Assembly (NCBI GenBank): GCA_022708765.1 | Contig: JAKIYB010000264.1 | Location: forward strand, 1 to 6,554 | Origin: Armatimonadota bacterium | GTDB lineage: Bacteria > Armatimonadota > Hebobacteria > CAIYQO01 | DNA: 6,554 bases | Direction: 5' to 3' | In this document: positions 1-4,618 of the stretch, in pieces | Layout: each line of letters begins with the position of its first letter | How positions within the stretch are numbered: position 1 is the first letter of the stretch | The notes under the pieces: generated by a model | Told to the model about the DNA's origin: nothing | What the model saw: only the letters and a program-made list of their open reading frames with translations | Databases searched by the model: none | Position numbers and translations under genes: made by a program

Positions 1-201
1 CTCATCGGCTACAACACCGAGGGCAGATACGTAACCTTCGAACCCCTCGGCCCCGGCGGCGACCCCTACCCCGCCATGTATGGCAAAACCGACCCCGCCG
101 TCCTCGACAAACTCGTCAGCGACTCAATCCGCTACTTCCGCGAACGCGAAGAAGCCGTGCTGACGATGGAAATGGAATATGTGGAAAACCCGCAAGGATA
201 G
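1..201 (+). CDS. C-terminal part of a probable sugar-phosphate isomerase/epimerase (TIM barrel); 5' end outside window
   Basis: Frame 1 is open from the left edge to TAG at 199-201 and encodes 66 residues. The segment begins LIGYNTEGRYVTFEPLG, then a glycine/proline-rich stretch, then an amphipathic helix (residues about 33-53) ending in a run of charged residues. In AP-endonuclease-2-like sugar-phosphate isomerases/epimerases (IolE/IolI type), the last barrel strand has the form 'GY.G.v.fEPl', with the Glu near the metal or substrate, followed by a helix close to the C-terminus. The match is by eye and short, so the coding call is firm but the family call is tentative. The N-terminal metal ligands lie outside the window. 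Other TIM-barrel enzymes remain possible. No stem with a T-tract follows the stop; the next feature is a decayed repeat starting 8 bases after it. Confidence 0.6.
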   Translation, partial: LIGYNTEGRYVTFEPLGPGGDPYPAMYGKTDPAVLDKLVSDSIRYFREREEAVLTMEMEYVENPQG

Positions 202-208
202 AAACGAG

Positions 209-232
209 CCACGGGTGAAGGAACGAAACAGG
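209..232 (+). repeat. Decayed copy of the CCACGGGT hairpin repeat
   Basis: It starts CCACGGGTGAAG like the intact copy at 256-284. Two single-base losses and a broken right half (AAACAGG instead of AAACCCGTGG) then remove the palindrome. It lies 8 bases after the stop codon of the upstream gene and directly abuts the next copy, so the two are in tandem and the same orientation. Confidence 0.6.
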
Positions 233-284
233 TCCGAAGGGCCGACAGCCGCTAGCCACGGGTGAAGCGAAGCGAAACCCGTGG
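231..284 (+). repeat. REP-like two-hairpin repeat, copy A
   Basis: The right part (256-284) is an 8-bp perfect stem, CCACGGGT (256-263) with ACCCGTGG (277-284), around the 13-base loop GAAGCGAAGCGAA. The left part (231-255) matches the flank of copy B at 378-431: CCGAAGG, then a GCCGCT-GCC block. The repeat is therefore about 54 bp with two modules. This architecture (short imperfect palindromes in intergenic space, in inverted pairs) resembles REP/BIME elements moved by RAYT transposases. No such transposase is in the window. No T-run follows the stem, so it is unlikely to be an intrinsic terminator. Confidence 0.75.
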
Positions 285-377
285 GACAGGCGCCATTATC
301 GATGCACGAGCCCTGACAGGGCGACAGCAAAATCCTCTGTCGTCCTTTCAGGCCTCTTCTTTGTTATTCGTCCCCGT
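285..377. other. Non-coding spacer between inverted repeat copies, with two short hairpins
   Basis: No gene is supported here. The 93 bases contain GCCCT-GAC-AGGGC (310-322), a 5-bp stem with a 3-base loop, and CGACAG (322-327) pairing with CTGTCG (337-342) around a 9-base loop. The two stems share base 322. Minus-strand open frames across this stretch have no recognisable protein features and run through the palindromic repeats, so they were left out. Together with the flanking inverted copies this could fold as one large cruciform. Confidence 0.4.
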
Positions 378-431
378 CCACGGGTTCCGCTTCGCTTCAC
401 CCGTGGCCAGCGGCTTCGACCCCTTCGGGGT
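378..431 (-). repeat. REP-like two-hairpin repeat, copy B (inverted relative to copy A)
   Basis: CCACGGGT (378-385) pairs with ACCCGTGG (399-406). The loop is the reverse complement of the copy A loop with one base changed. The adjacent module contains ACCCC-TTC-GGGGT (419-431), a 5-bp palindrome; its equivalent in copy A (CC-GAA-GG at 234-240) is eroded. Copies A and B are separated by 93 bases in inverted orientation. Copy B is the better-preserved one. Confidence 0.75.
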
Positions 432-446
432 GTGAGATGGGGGACG

Positions 447-468
447 ACGATTACGATGACGATGACGG
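447..468 (+). repeat. Short hexamer tandem repeat (ACGATT/ACGATG)
   Basis: The units are ACGATT (447-452), ACGATG (453-458), ACGATG (459-464) and a partial ACGG. That makes about 3.7 copies in the leader of the downstream glutaminase gene. It has no known role and may be simple slippage. Confidence 0.55.
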
Positions 469-471
469 TTT

Positions 472-490
472 GGGGGGGCGGGTTGTCGGG
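472..490 (+). promoter_or_regulatory. Potential G-quadruplex in the leader of the glutaminase gene
   Basis: There are four G-triplets with loops of 1, 1 and 5 bases: GGG 472-474, GGG 476-478, GGG 480-482 and GGG 488-490. A spare GGG is at 502-504. They are on the coding strand, about 55 bases before the preferred start codon, so the structure could form in the mRNA leader. The motif is seen directly; any regulatory role is inference. Confidence 0.4.
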
Positions 491-535
491 ATGCAGGCAT
501 CGGGAGTAGAATGTGGGCGACGTTGACCCGCTGAT

Positions 536-539
536 GGAG
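536..539 (+). promoter_or_regulatory. Ribosome binding site GGAG deciding the glutaminase start
   Basis: GGAG lies 6 bases before ATG 546. A competing GGGAG at 503-506 precedes the in-frame GTG 513, also at a 6-base distance, so the start is not fully settled. Confidence 0.5.
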
Positions 540-545
540 CGCCCG

Positions 546-1430
546 ATGCGTATCGCCCTGGCTCAGATTGATTGTCGGCTCGGAAACATACCCGCCAACC
601 TCGCCACCCATGGCGAGGCGCTGCGTTCCGCGCGCGAGGCGGCGGCCGATTTCACCCTCTTCCCAGAACTCAGCCTCACCGGCTACCGTTTGCGCAGCAG
701 CATTAATCGTGTCATGCTCACTGACGACGAGTTACAAGAAATGACCCGGCGTTTGTGCGATGCCGGCGCATTGGGCGCTGAGCAATATGCCGCCTTCGGC
801 TGTGTGGAGTTGAGCCCGCGCGCAGTGGTCTACAACACCACGCTGCTCATTCAGGGCTGTGCGCCCGCGCCGCGCTTCCGCCACCGCAAGGTCTACCTGC
901 CCAGCTACGGCATGTTTGAGGAAGAGCGCTACATGCATCCCGGTGACCGCTTCCGCACGCTGGATGTCCTGCTAAAGGACGGCGAAACGTGGCGTATTGG
1001 CGTGCTGTGCTGCGAAGATGCCTGGCACGATTCCGCCTGGCTTATCATGCAAGCGCGCGGAGTGGACCTGGTGCTGGTGCCCTCCGCCTCGCCCGGGCGC
1101 GGGGTGGAGAATGAACGGCTGGGCAGCCAGCAGAGTTGGCATGGCATCCTCCGTACGCAGGCGGAGTTCTGCGGCTGCTACGTGGCGCACTGCAACCGCG
1201 TGGGTTTTGAGGACGATATCCACTTCTGGGGCGGCTCCGCCGTCTTTGCTCCCACCGGCGAAATCGTCGCCGAGGGCAAGATCATGGGTCCCGACCTTGT
1301 GCTCTGCGACCTGGACAAACGCGTCCTCACCCGCACCCGCGTCGCCACCCCCCTCATCGCCGACGAAAACTGGGATTTAACCCTGCGCGAGTTGCGGCTG
1401 GCGCGGGAAGAAGTAGTAAGAGGAGATTAA
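546..1430 (+). CDS. Nitrilase-fold glutaminase subunit of a split glutamine-dependent NAD+ synthetase
   Basis: This 294-residue carbon-nitrogen hydrolase probably hydrolyses glutamine and passes ammonia to the NadE subunit encoded downstream. The nitrilase catalytic triad is visible: Glu41 in TLFPELSLTGY, Lys115 in HRKVYLPSYGMFEEER and Cys156 in GVLCCEDAWHDS. The LP-Y-FEE-R and CEDAW contexts are those of the NAD synthetase glutaminase domain rather than plain nitrilases. A CNRVGFEDDIHFWGG segment (residues 216-230) is also characteristic of this group. The length fits the glutaminase domain alone, with no synthetase domain fused. ATG 546 was chosen because homologous domains begin MRIALAQI-like and a GGAG sits 6 bases upstream. 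In-frame ATG 534 and GTG 513 (the latter with its own GGGAG) are alternatives. Two adjacent cysteines (155-156) occupy the nucleophile position, with Cys156 aligned by the following ED. It is cytoplasmic, with no signal peptide. Confidence 0.88.
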   Translation: MRIALAQIDCRLGNIPANLATHGEALRSAREAAADFTLFPELSLTGYRLRSSINRVMLTDDELQEMTRRLCDAGALGAEQYAAFGCVELSPRAVVYNTTLLIQGCAPAPRFRHRKVYLPSYGMFEEERYMHPGDRFRTLDVLLKDGETWRIGVLCCEDAWHDSAWLIMQARGVDLVLVPSASPGRGVENERLGSQQSWHGILRTQAEFCGCYVAHCNRVGFEDDIHFWGGSAVFAPTGEIVAEGKIMGPDLVLCDLDKRVLTRTRVATPLIADENWDLTLRELRLAREEVVRGD

Positions 1431-1457
1431 CCGCAGAGAACGCAGAGCGCGCAGAGA
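1431..1457 (+). repeat. Array of three 9-bp CGCAGAG units (left arm)
   Basis: The units are CCGCAGAGA, ACGCAGAGC and GCGCAGAGA, with consensus N-CGCAGAG-N and period 9. They are placed directly after the TAA stop. The inverted partner is at 1621-1645, and a decayed same-strand relative is at 2548-2574. Similar CGCAGAG-type intergenic repeats are, from memory, common in several bacterial phyla. Confidence 0.8.
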
Positions 1458-1497
1458 AGTCGGTATTACAGAGGCTGACATCGAGAAGTTATACTGG

Positions 1498-1577
1498 GAC
1501 GCGGTCATTGCCCCTCGCTATCAGGTGTAGCAGGAGTGCGACCTTCTCATTCCGTATAACCTTTCAATGACCGCGTC
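1498..1577. repeat. Perfect 13-bp inverted repeat inside the intergenic element
   Basis: GACGCGGTCATTG (1498-1510) is exactly complementary to CAATGACCGCGTC (1565-1577) with a 54-base spacer. A second pair, GTTATAC (1488-1494) and GTATAAC (1554-1560), crosses it rather than nesting. A transcript could form a pseudoknot or two exclusive folds. No T-tract directly follows the right arm (TGTAAAAA instead), so it is not a plus-strand intrinsic terminator. Confidence 0.65.
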
Positions 1578-1620
1578 TGTAAAAATTGAGCATTGACAAT
1601 TTTCAATTAAAAAGTTGCCT

Positions 1621-1645
1621 TCTGCGCGCTCTGCGCACTCTGCGG
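1621..1645 (-). repeat. Array of 9-bp CGCAGAG units (right arm, inverted)
   Basis: On the plus strand it reads TCTGCGCGC, TCTGCGCAC and TCTGCGG. It is the reverse complement of the 1431-1455 array with two mismatches. It ends 15 bases before the nadE ATG, so the only Shine-Dalgarno-like sequence of that gene (GGTGAAG, 1644-1650) straddles the repeat boundary. Confidence 0.78.
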
Positions 1646-1660
1646 TGAAGTACGAACACA

Positions 1661-2539
1661 ATGCAAGACCCACGTTACTTATTGAATATCAACCCCGAGT
1701 TGGTGCGGCGCATCCTTGTGGAAGCGATTCGGCATACCGGGGAGGCGATTCGCGGGGAGGCGGTAGGCCGCTGGGTGGTGAACCTCTCCGGCGGGCTCGA
1801 TTCCGCCATCGTCGCCTTCCTCGCCTGCGAGGCGGTGGGGCCAGAGAACGTGCGGGCGCTGCTGCTGCCCTACCGCACCTCCATGCCCGCAAGCCGCGAG
1901 GATGCCATGCGCGTGGTGGAGGCGCTGGGCATCGGCTATCAGGTCTACGACATCACCGCCGCCGTGGACGGCCTCTACCAGAGCAAAGCTGACGATCCCT
2001 ACGCCGCCAACAAGCGCGCCAAAGGCAACGTGATGGCGCGGATGCGCATGATCTTCGGCTATGAGGAATGCGAGCGCTGGAACGCCCTCATGCTCGGCAC
2101 CATTTGGGGCGACAGCGCCAGCGCGCTGAACCTCATCGCCGACCTTTATAAAACCCAGGTGCGCCAGCTCGCGCGCAACATCGGCGTGCCGCAGGTGATC
2201 GTGGACAAAGCACCCAGCGCCGACCTGGAGCCGAACCAGACGGATGAGAGCGATATCGGCTTCAGCTACTACGCGGTGGACAGCGTGCTGGTGCGCTTCG
2301 TGGATATGGGCATGCTTCCCGACGAGATCAAGGCCGACCTCTGGGCCACACAGGGCGACCTAAGCATAGACTGGGATGCGGCCGTGGATAAACTCTGCGG
2401 CGTGGCCACCGACGCCGCCATGCGCCCCGGACTGGTGGATATCATGGAATACAAACGCCGCATGACCCCCATCGTCCCGAAAATCAGCCGGGCAACCATC
2501 GAACTGGACTACCGCCCGCCGAAGCAGTGGGGACGATAA
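1661..2539 (+). CDS. nadE: NAD+ synthetase subunit (NadE family), with a shortened nucleotide-binding loop
   Basis: NadE converts nicotinic acid adenine dinucleotide to NAD+ with ATP and ammonia, the last step of NAD biosynthesis. Here ammonia probably comes from the glutaminase encoded just upstream. Visible features of the 292 residues are the PP-loop SGGLDS (43-48), LLLPYRTS (67-74), the GN..AR.RM motif (122-130), DLYKTQVRQLA (161-171), KAPSADLEPNQTDE (183-196) and a C-terminal extension with YKRRMTP (264-270). That extension and the KISRATIELDYRPPKQWG ending fit the class of stand-alone NadE proteins that pair with a separate glutaminase. Odd feature: between GT (146-147) and GD (150-151) only two residues (IW) remain. 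Relatives have about 14 (of the form GT.NKSE...GY.T..GD), so the conserved Glu of this loop is missing, and NPI is NLI (157-159). Activity may be altered. The start codon has only a weak GGTGAAG ten bases upstream. Confidence 0.88.
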   Translation: MQDPRYLLNINPELVRRILVEAIRHTGEAIRGEAVGRWVVNLSGGLDSAIVAFLACEAVGPENVRALLLPYRTSMPASREDAMRVVEALGIGYQVYDITAAVDGLYQSKADDPYAANKRAKGNVMARMRMIFGYEECERWNALMLGTIWGDSASALNLIADLYKTQVRQLARNIGVPQVIVDKAPSADLEPNQTDESDIGFSYYAVDSVLVRFVDMGMLPDEIKADLWATQGDLSIDWDAAVDKLCGVATDAAMRPGLVDIMEYKRRMTPIVPKISRATIELDYRPPKQWGR

Positions 2540-2547
2540 GGTTTTCA

Positions 2548-2574
2548 CCGCGGAACACGCAAGGAGCGCAGAGG
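2548..2574 (+). repeat. Third, decayed 9-bp CGCAGAG array after the nadE stop
   Basis: The units are CCGCGGAAC, ACGCAAGGA and GCGCAGAGG. They have the same phase and orientation as the array after the glutaminase gene and start 8 bases after the nadE TAA. Both plus-strand genes of the pair are thus followed by the same repeat type. Confidence 0.65.
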
Positions 2575-2597
2575 AGATAGCGTGTTGCTCAGTAAAG

Positions 2598-2710
2598 CGG
2601 TGACAGACTGCGCATTACCCATCGGAAGCGGCTGCTGGAAGCGGTACCAGCACCAGTCGTGTCTGTCCAACCGTCACCAATAACTCACAGTAATGCGTTG
2701 TCTGTCACCG
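2598..2710. repeat. Inverted-repeat element at the convergent gene junction, 21-bp arms
   Basis: The arm at 2598-2618 and the reverse complement of 2690-2710 agree at 19 of 21 positions. They are separated by 71 bases. Inside are a hairpin, TGCTGG (2633-2638) with CCAGCA (2647-2652), and a direct repeat GGAAGCGG (2624-2631 and 2637-2644). The motif GTCTGTC (2661-2667) is a further partial complement of the left arm. The right arm includes the last codon and the TGA (2707-2705) of the minus-strand gene. No T-tract is present on either side, so it is a poor intrinsic terminator. A short insertion element or structured mRNA 3' end is more likely. Confidence 0.6.
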
Positions 2711-3154
2711 ATTTACCCTGTGTAGCTCATCCAGGCGCTGTCGAGCTTCCTCAGCATATCGCGTGTCGGCGTAGTCACGGACTACTACCTCCATTAAAGA
2801 AATGGCCTCGGTAAGTTTGTTACCAATACGTAGAGTATTGGCGCGGACGAGGAGGTGTTGGGCAACCTGCTCACGTTGTTCCGTATCGGAGTAGACGCGT
2901 TTCTCGGTGAGTAAGGTTAGTATTATATATCCGATGACCCCGAGTAAGCCGAGTAGAGCGAGTGCCGGGTGGTATCCGCGCTTCCGTGCATAGACCGCCA
3001 AGCCTATGATGACCAGCAACGTACCGAACCCGAAAAATAACCACGCAGTCTGTAGAGATGCTTCAGACACTTGCGTCATACCATACCCGACGATCTGCCC
3101 AATTGTACCGATAACGACCCATATGAGACTATGGGCATCGAATTTCATATTCAT
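2705..3154 (-). CDS. Three-helix membrane protein with C-terminal TPR-like helix pair, function unknown
   Basis: This 149-residue protein has three probable membrane segments at about residues 9-26, 36-55 and 63-83. A basic YARKRGY turn (55-61) sits before the third. A charged soluble tail follows (84-149). In the tail, LVRANTLRIGNKLTEAISLMEVVVRDYADTRYAEEAR resembles one tetratricopeptide unit of the type seen in YbgF/BamD-like proteins, a scaffold for protein contacts. ATG 3154 was chosen because AGAGG (3167-3163) lies 8 bases upstream. The in-frame GTG 3163 would overlap that ribosome binding site and add three residues. It is the last gene of the minus-strand series, 35 bases after its neighbour. 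It is visibly lower in GC than its neighbours (28 G/C in the 60 bases at 2881-2940). Its stop codon lies inside an inverted-repeat arm. I do not recognise a specific function. Confidence 0.8.
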   Translation of the reverse strand: MNMKFDAHSLIWVVIGTIGQIVGYGMTQVSEASLQTAWLFFGFGTLLVIIGLAVYARKRGYHPALALLGLLGVIGYIILTLLTEKRVYSDTEQREQVAQHLLVRANTLRIGNKLTEAISLMEVVVRDYADTRYAEEARQRLDELHRVNR

Positions 3155-3162
3155 CGAGTACA

Positions 3163-3167
3163 CCTCT
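3163..3167 (-). promoter_or_regulatory. Ribosome binding site AGAGG for the TPR-tailed membrane protein
   Basis: AGAGG on the minus strand is spaced 8 bases from ATG 3154. It argues against the upstream GTG 3163, which would overlap it. Confidence 0.65.
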
Positions 3168-3189
3168 GATTATTTTATTACCCCTGATA

Positions 3190-3711
3190 TCAAGTTTCAT
3201 TATGTATCCGCATCCGCCGCCGCATCGCCCACACCCACGCGCACAGCACCACCGCCCCCCAGGCGCCGATGAAGTAGGAGGTATTATGCGCGTAGAGATC
3301 GGCGATGAACCGGGGCTCGGACTGCAGGTATGGCACCTGGACACCTTTGATCTCGACCATTACCGGGCCATTGGTCGAGTAGTAACCGGCGATGCCGGCA
3401 ATCAACGCCGAAAATGCCATGACACAGAGCAGCACTCCCATCGGTTTGAGTAACTGTATGGCCTTCACAGTCGGCAGCGACCCGACTCGCGCCGCCAGCG
3501 CCAGCGGAAATCCGAGAATCGCCCCCATCCACCAGGTGGCGAAGACGCCCCAGGCCAGCGCCAACAGGGTCAGGTTCCCCGATAAGCCGATATCCATGTG
3601 GTAGACCGTGAAGTATTCCGGGCAGACGCGGATGGTCACCTGATCGTGCAGGATACCGTACAGGATCGCCGCAAAGATGGCAAAAGCCCAGATTTTAATA
3701 AACTCCAGCAT
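3190..3711 (-). CDS. Four-helix integral membrane protein, conserved but of unknown function
   Basis: This 173-residue protein begins MLEFIKIWAFAIFAAILYGI, the first membrane helix. It is followed by a conserved-looking loop, HDQVTIRVCPEYFTVYH (22-38). Further hydrophobic segments are at about 47-75, 90-111 and 146-163, and the tail is basic (MRRRMRIHNET). From memory, uncharacterised proteins starting with this helix and a HDQ-T-R-C-EYFT motif occur in several bacterial phyla; no function is known to me. The start at ATG 3711 is supported by AGGAG (3721-3717) five bases upstream. The longer in-frame start at 3762 would overlap the preceding PHP gene by 28 bases and is rejected. It lies 23 bases after the PHP gene stop, consistent with one transcript. 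Confidence 0.82.
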   Translation of the reverse strand: MLEFIKIWAFAIFAAILYGILHDQVTIRVCPEYFTVYHMDIGLSGNLTLLALAWGVFATWWMGAILGFPLALAARVGSLPTVKAIQLLKPMGVLLCVMAFSALIAGIAGYYSTNGPVMVEIKGVQVPYLQSEPRFIADLYAHNTSYFIGAWGAVVLCAWVWAMRRRMRIHNET

Positions 3712-3716
3712 CCATA

Positions 3717-3721
3717 CTCCT
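3717..3721 (-). promoter_or_regulatory. Ribosome binding site AGGAG for the four-helix membrane protein
   Basis: AGGAG on the minus strand is five bases before ATG 3711. It is the strongest Shine-Dalgarno in the window and decides the start. Confidence 0.75.
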
Positions 3722-3734
3722 GAATCCCTGCCCC

Positions 3735-4613
3735 CTATTCCCTGAAAAACGGCTGCGTCCACGCCATCGCCGCACCGTACCCGTAAAGCTCGAAGCGCAG
3801 GTAGCTTACCTTGAACTCGTCGAAAGAAGCAGACATCGTTTCGCCTTTCGCCCGTGCGAGGCGAACGCCGCCGTCGGCGATAAGGGCGATTTCCTGGGCG
3901 TCGGGAGCTTCCACGAACACGGTGCTGCCGTCACGGCCCACGGTGGTGATGGTGACGCCGGTTGAGCAATAGAACCGGCCTGCCTGCAGGGCGCGCAGGA
4001 TGCCGACGGGCGTTTCATCGGCTGACTTAACCATGAGCCAGCCGAGGGCGATGTCGCATGGGGCGTGGGAGTCATCACTGGCGAAACCGAGCACGCGGCG
4101 GCCATTGGCGAGCAGGTAGTCCCACTTGTCAGTGCTGATGGCGTACCCTTGCAGGCGTTCGATAACCCCGTTGTAGATTTCGATGCCGTCGTAATGCTGC
4201 TTCGCGAGCAGCGCCTCGCGCCGGTAATGCGGGGTAAGGATCCAGTTCGGATGGTTCATCACCAGCAGGCCGTCGGTCTCGGCATGCGCCGCCAGCAGTT
4301 CCGCCTGGTCGGATACACCAATCGCCCGGCGCGGGAAGGCCGGATCGGCGGCATACACGCCCGCATGTTCGCCCACCGGGCTGTTCCACTCGATACCGGG
4401 AATGAGAGCGAGACGCGTCGCAGGCGGCTCGACCATGGCCAGGTGATCGGAGAGAGCCAGGAAATCGTAGCCGGCCTCTTCATACTGCGCCAGTACGCGC
4501 TCCGGCGCTTCGGTGCCGCAGCCGCTGGCGGGATGGGTATGCGTGTGCAGGTTGCCGCGCAGCCAGCGGCCAGCGGTGCCGGCGTAGGGGTTGGTCCAGT
4601 TAACGGTAAGCAT
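3735..4613 (-). CDS. PHP-domain metal-dependent phosphoesterase
   Basis: The 292 residues carry the PHP signature in order: NLHTHTHPASGCG with H23, H25 and H27, then YDFLALSDH (D56, H57), IPGIEWNS (E75), NHPNW (H121) and GFASDDSH (D180/D181, H183). These ligands bind a two- or three-metal centre that cleaves phosphate esters. Related proteins act on histidinol phosphate, nucleotides or 3' ends of nucleic acids. After the PHP barrel (to about residue 215) a C-terminal domain of about 75 residues follows, rich in beta-strand-like sequence (STGVTITTVGRDGSTVFVEA), as in stand-alone PHP hydrolases. The substrate cannot be told. It starts 5 bases after the DNA glycosylase stop. The only purine-rich sequence upstream is GGGGG almost touching the ATG, so translation may be coupled to the upstream gene. 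Confidence 0.87.
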   Translation of the reverse strand: MLTVNWTNPYAGTAGRWLRGNLHTHTHPASGCGTEAPERVLAQYEEAGYDFLALSDHLAMVEPPATRLALIPGIEWNSPVGEHAGVYAADPAFPRRAIGVSDQAELLAAHAETDGLLVMNHPNWILTPHYRREALLAKQHYDGIEIYNGVIERLQGYAISTDKWDYLLANGRRVLGFASDDSHAPCDIALGWLMVKSADETPVGILRALQAGRFYCSTGVTITTVGRDGSTVFVEAPDAQEIALIADGGVRLARAKGETMSASFDEFKVSYLRFELYGYGAAMAWTQPFFRE

Positions 4614-4618
4614 ACCCC

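Larger units (their letters stand above)
1431..1645. mobile_element. MITE-like non-coding element with CGCAGAG inverted termini
   Basis: This stretch begins immediately after the glutaminase stop codon and ends 15 bases before the nadE start. Its ends (1431-1455 and 1621-1645) are inverted copies matching at 23 of 25 positions. The interior carries a perfect 13-bp inverted repeat and an A/T-rich segment (1578-1615). It has no convincing ORF. A clear target-site duplication was not found: the flanks are TTAA on the left and TGAA on the right. It therefore resembles a non-autonomous palindromic element, or two independently arrived repeats. Transposition itself is inference. Confidence 0.5.

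Noticed and set aside
256..284. Hairpin after the first gene as an intrinsic terminator
   Set aside because: No T-tract follows the stem and an inverted copy occurs at 378-406, so it is better explained as a dispersed repeat.
124..611. Minus-strand open frames across the repeat-rich leader region (68 and 87 codons)
   Set aside because: They run antisense through the upstream gene end and the palindromic repeats. They have no ribosome binding site or recognisable protein features.
997..1380. Plus-strand frame overlapping the glutaminase gene (127 codons)
   Set aside because: It is an out-of-frame shadow. The in-frame gene shows the full nitrilase triad, and this frame is Ala/Pro/Arg/Ser-rich as expected of shifted high-GC coding sequence.
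1460..1530. Short frame ending VGITEADIEKLYWDAVIAPR-like before TAG 1528, as a possible gene remnant
   Set aside because: It is only about 23 codons, overlaps the 13-bp inverted repeat and has no start or recognised family. It could not be supported as a pseudogene.
1593..1621. TTGACA at 1593-1598 as the -35 box of a nadE promoter
   Set aside because: No TATAAT-like box is found at 16-18 bases downstream. The sequence there runs into the CGCAGAG repeat arm, and the TTGACA is part of an A/T-rich palindromic stretch (AATTGA/TCAATT).
3712..3762. Longer start (3762) for the four-helix membrane protein
   Set aside because: It would overlap the PHP gene by 28 bases, whereas ATG 3711 has AGGAG at five bases and begins directly with the membrane helix.
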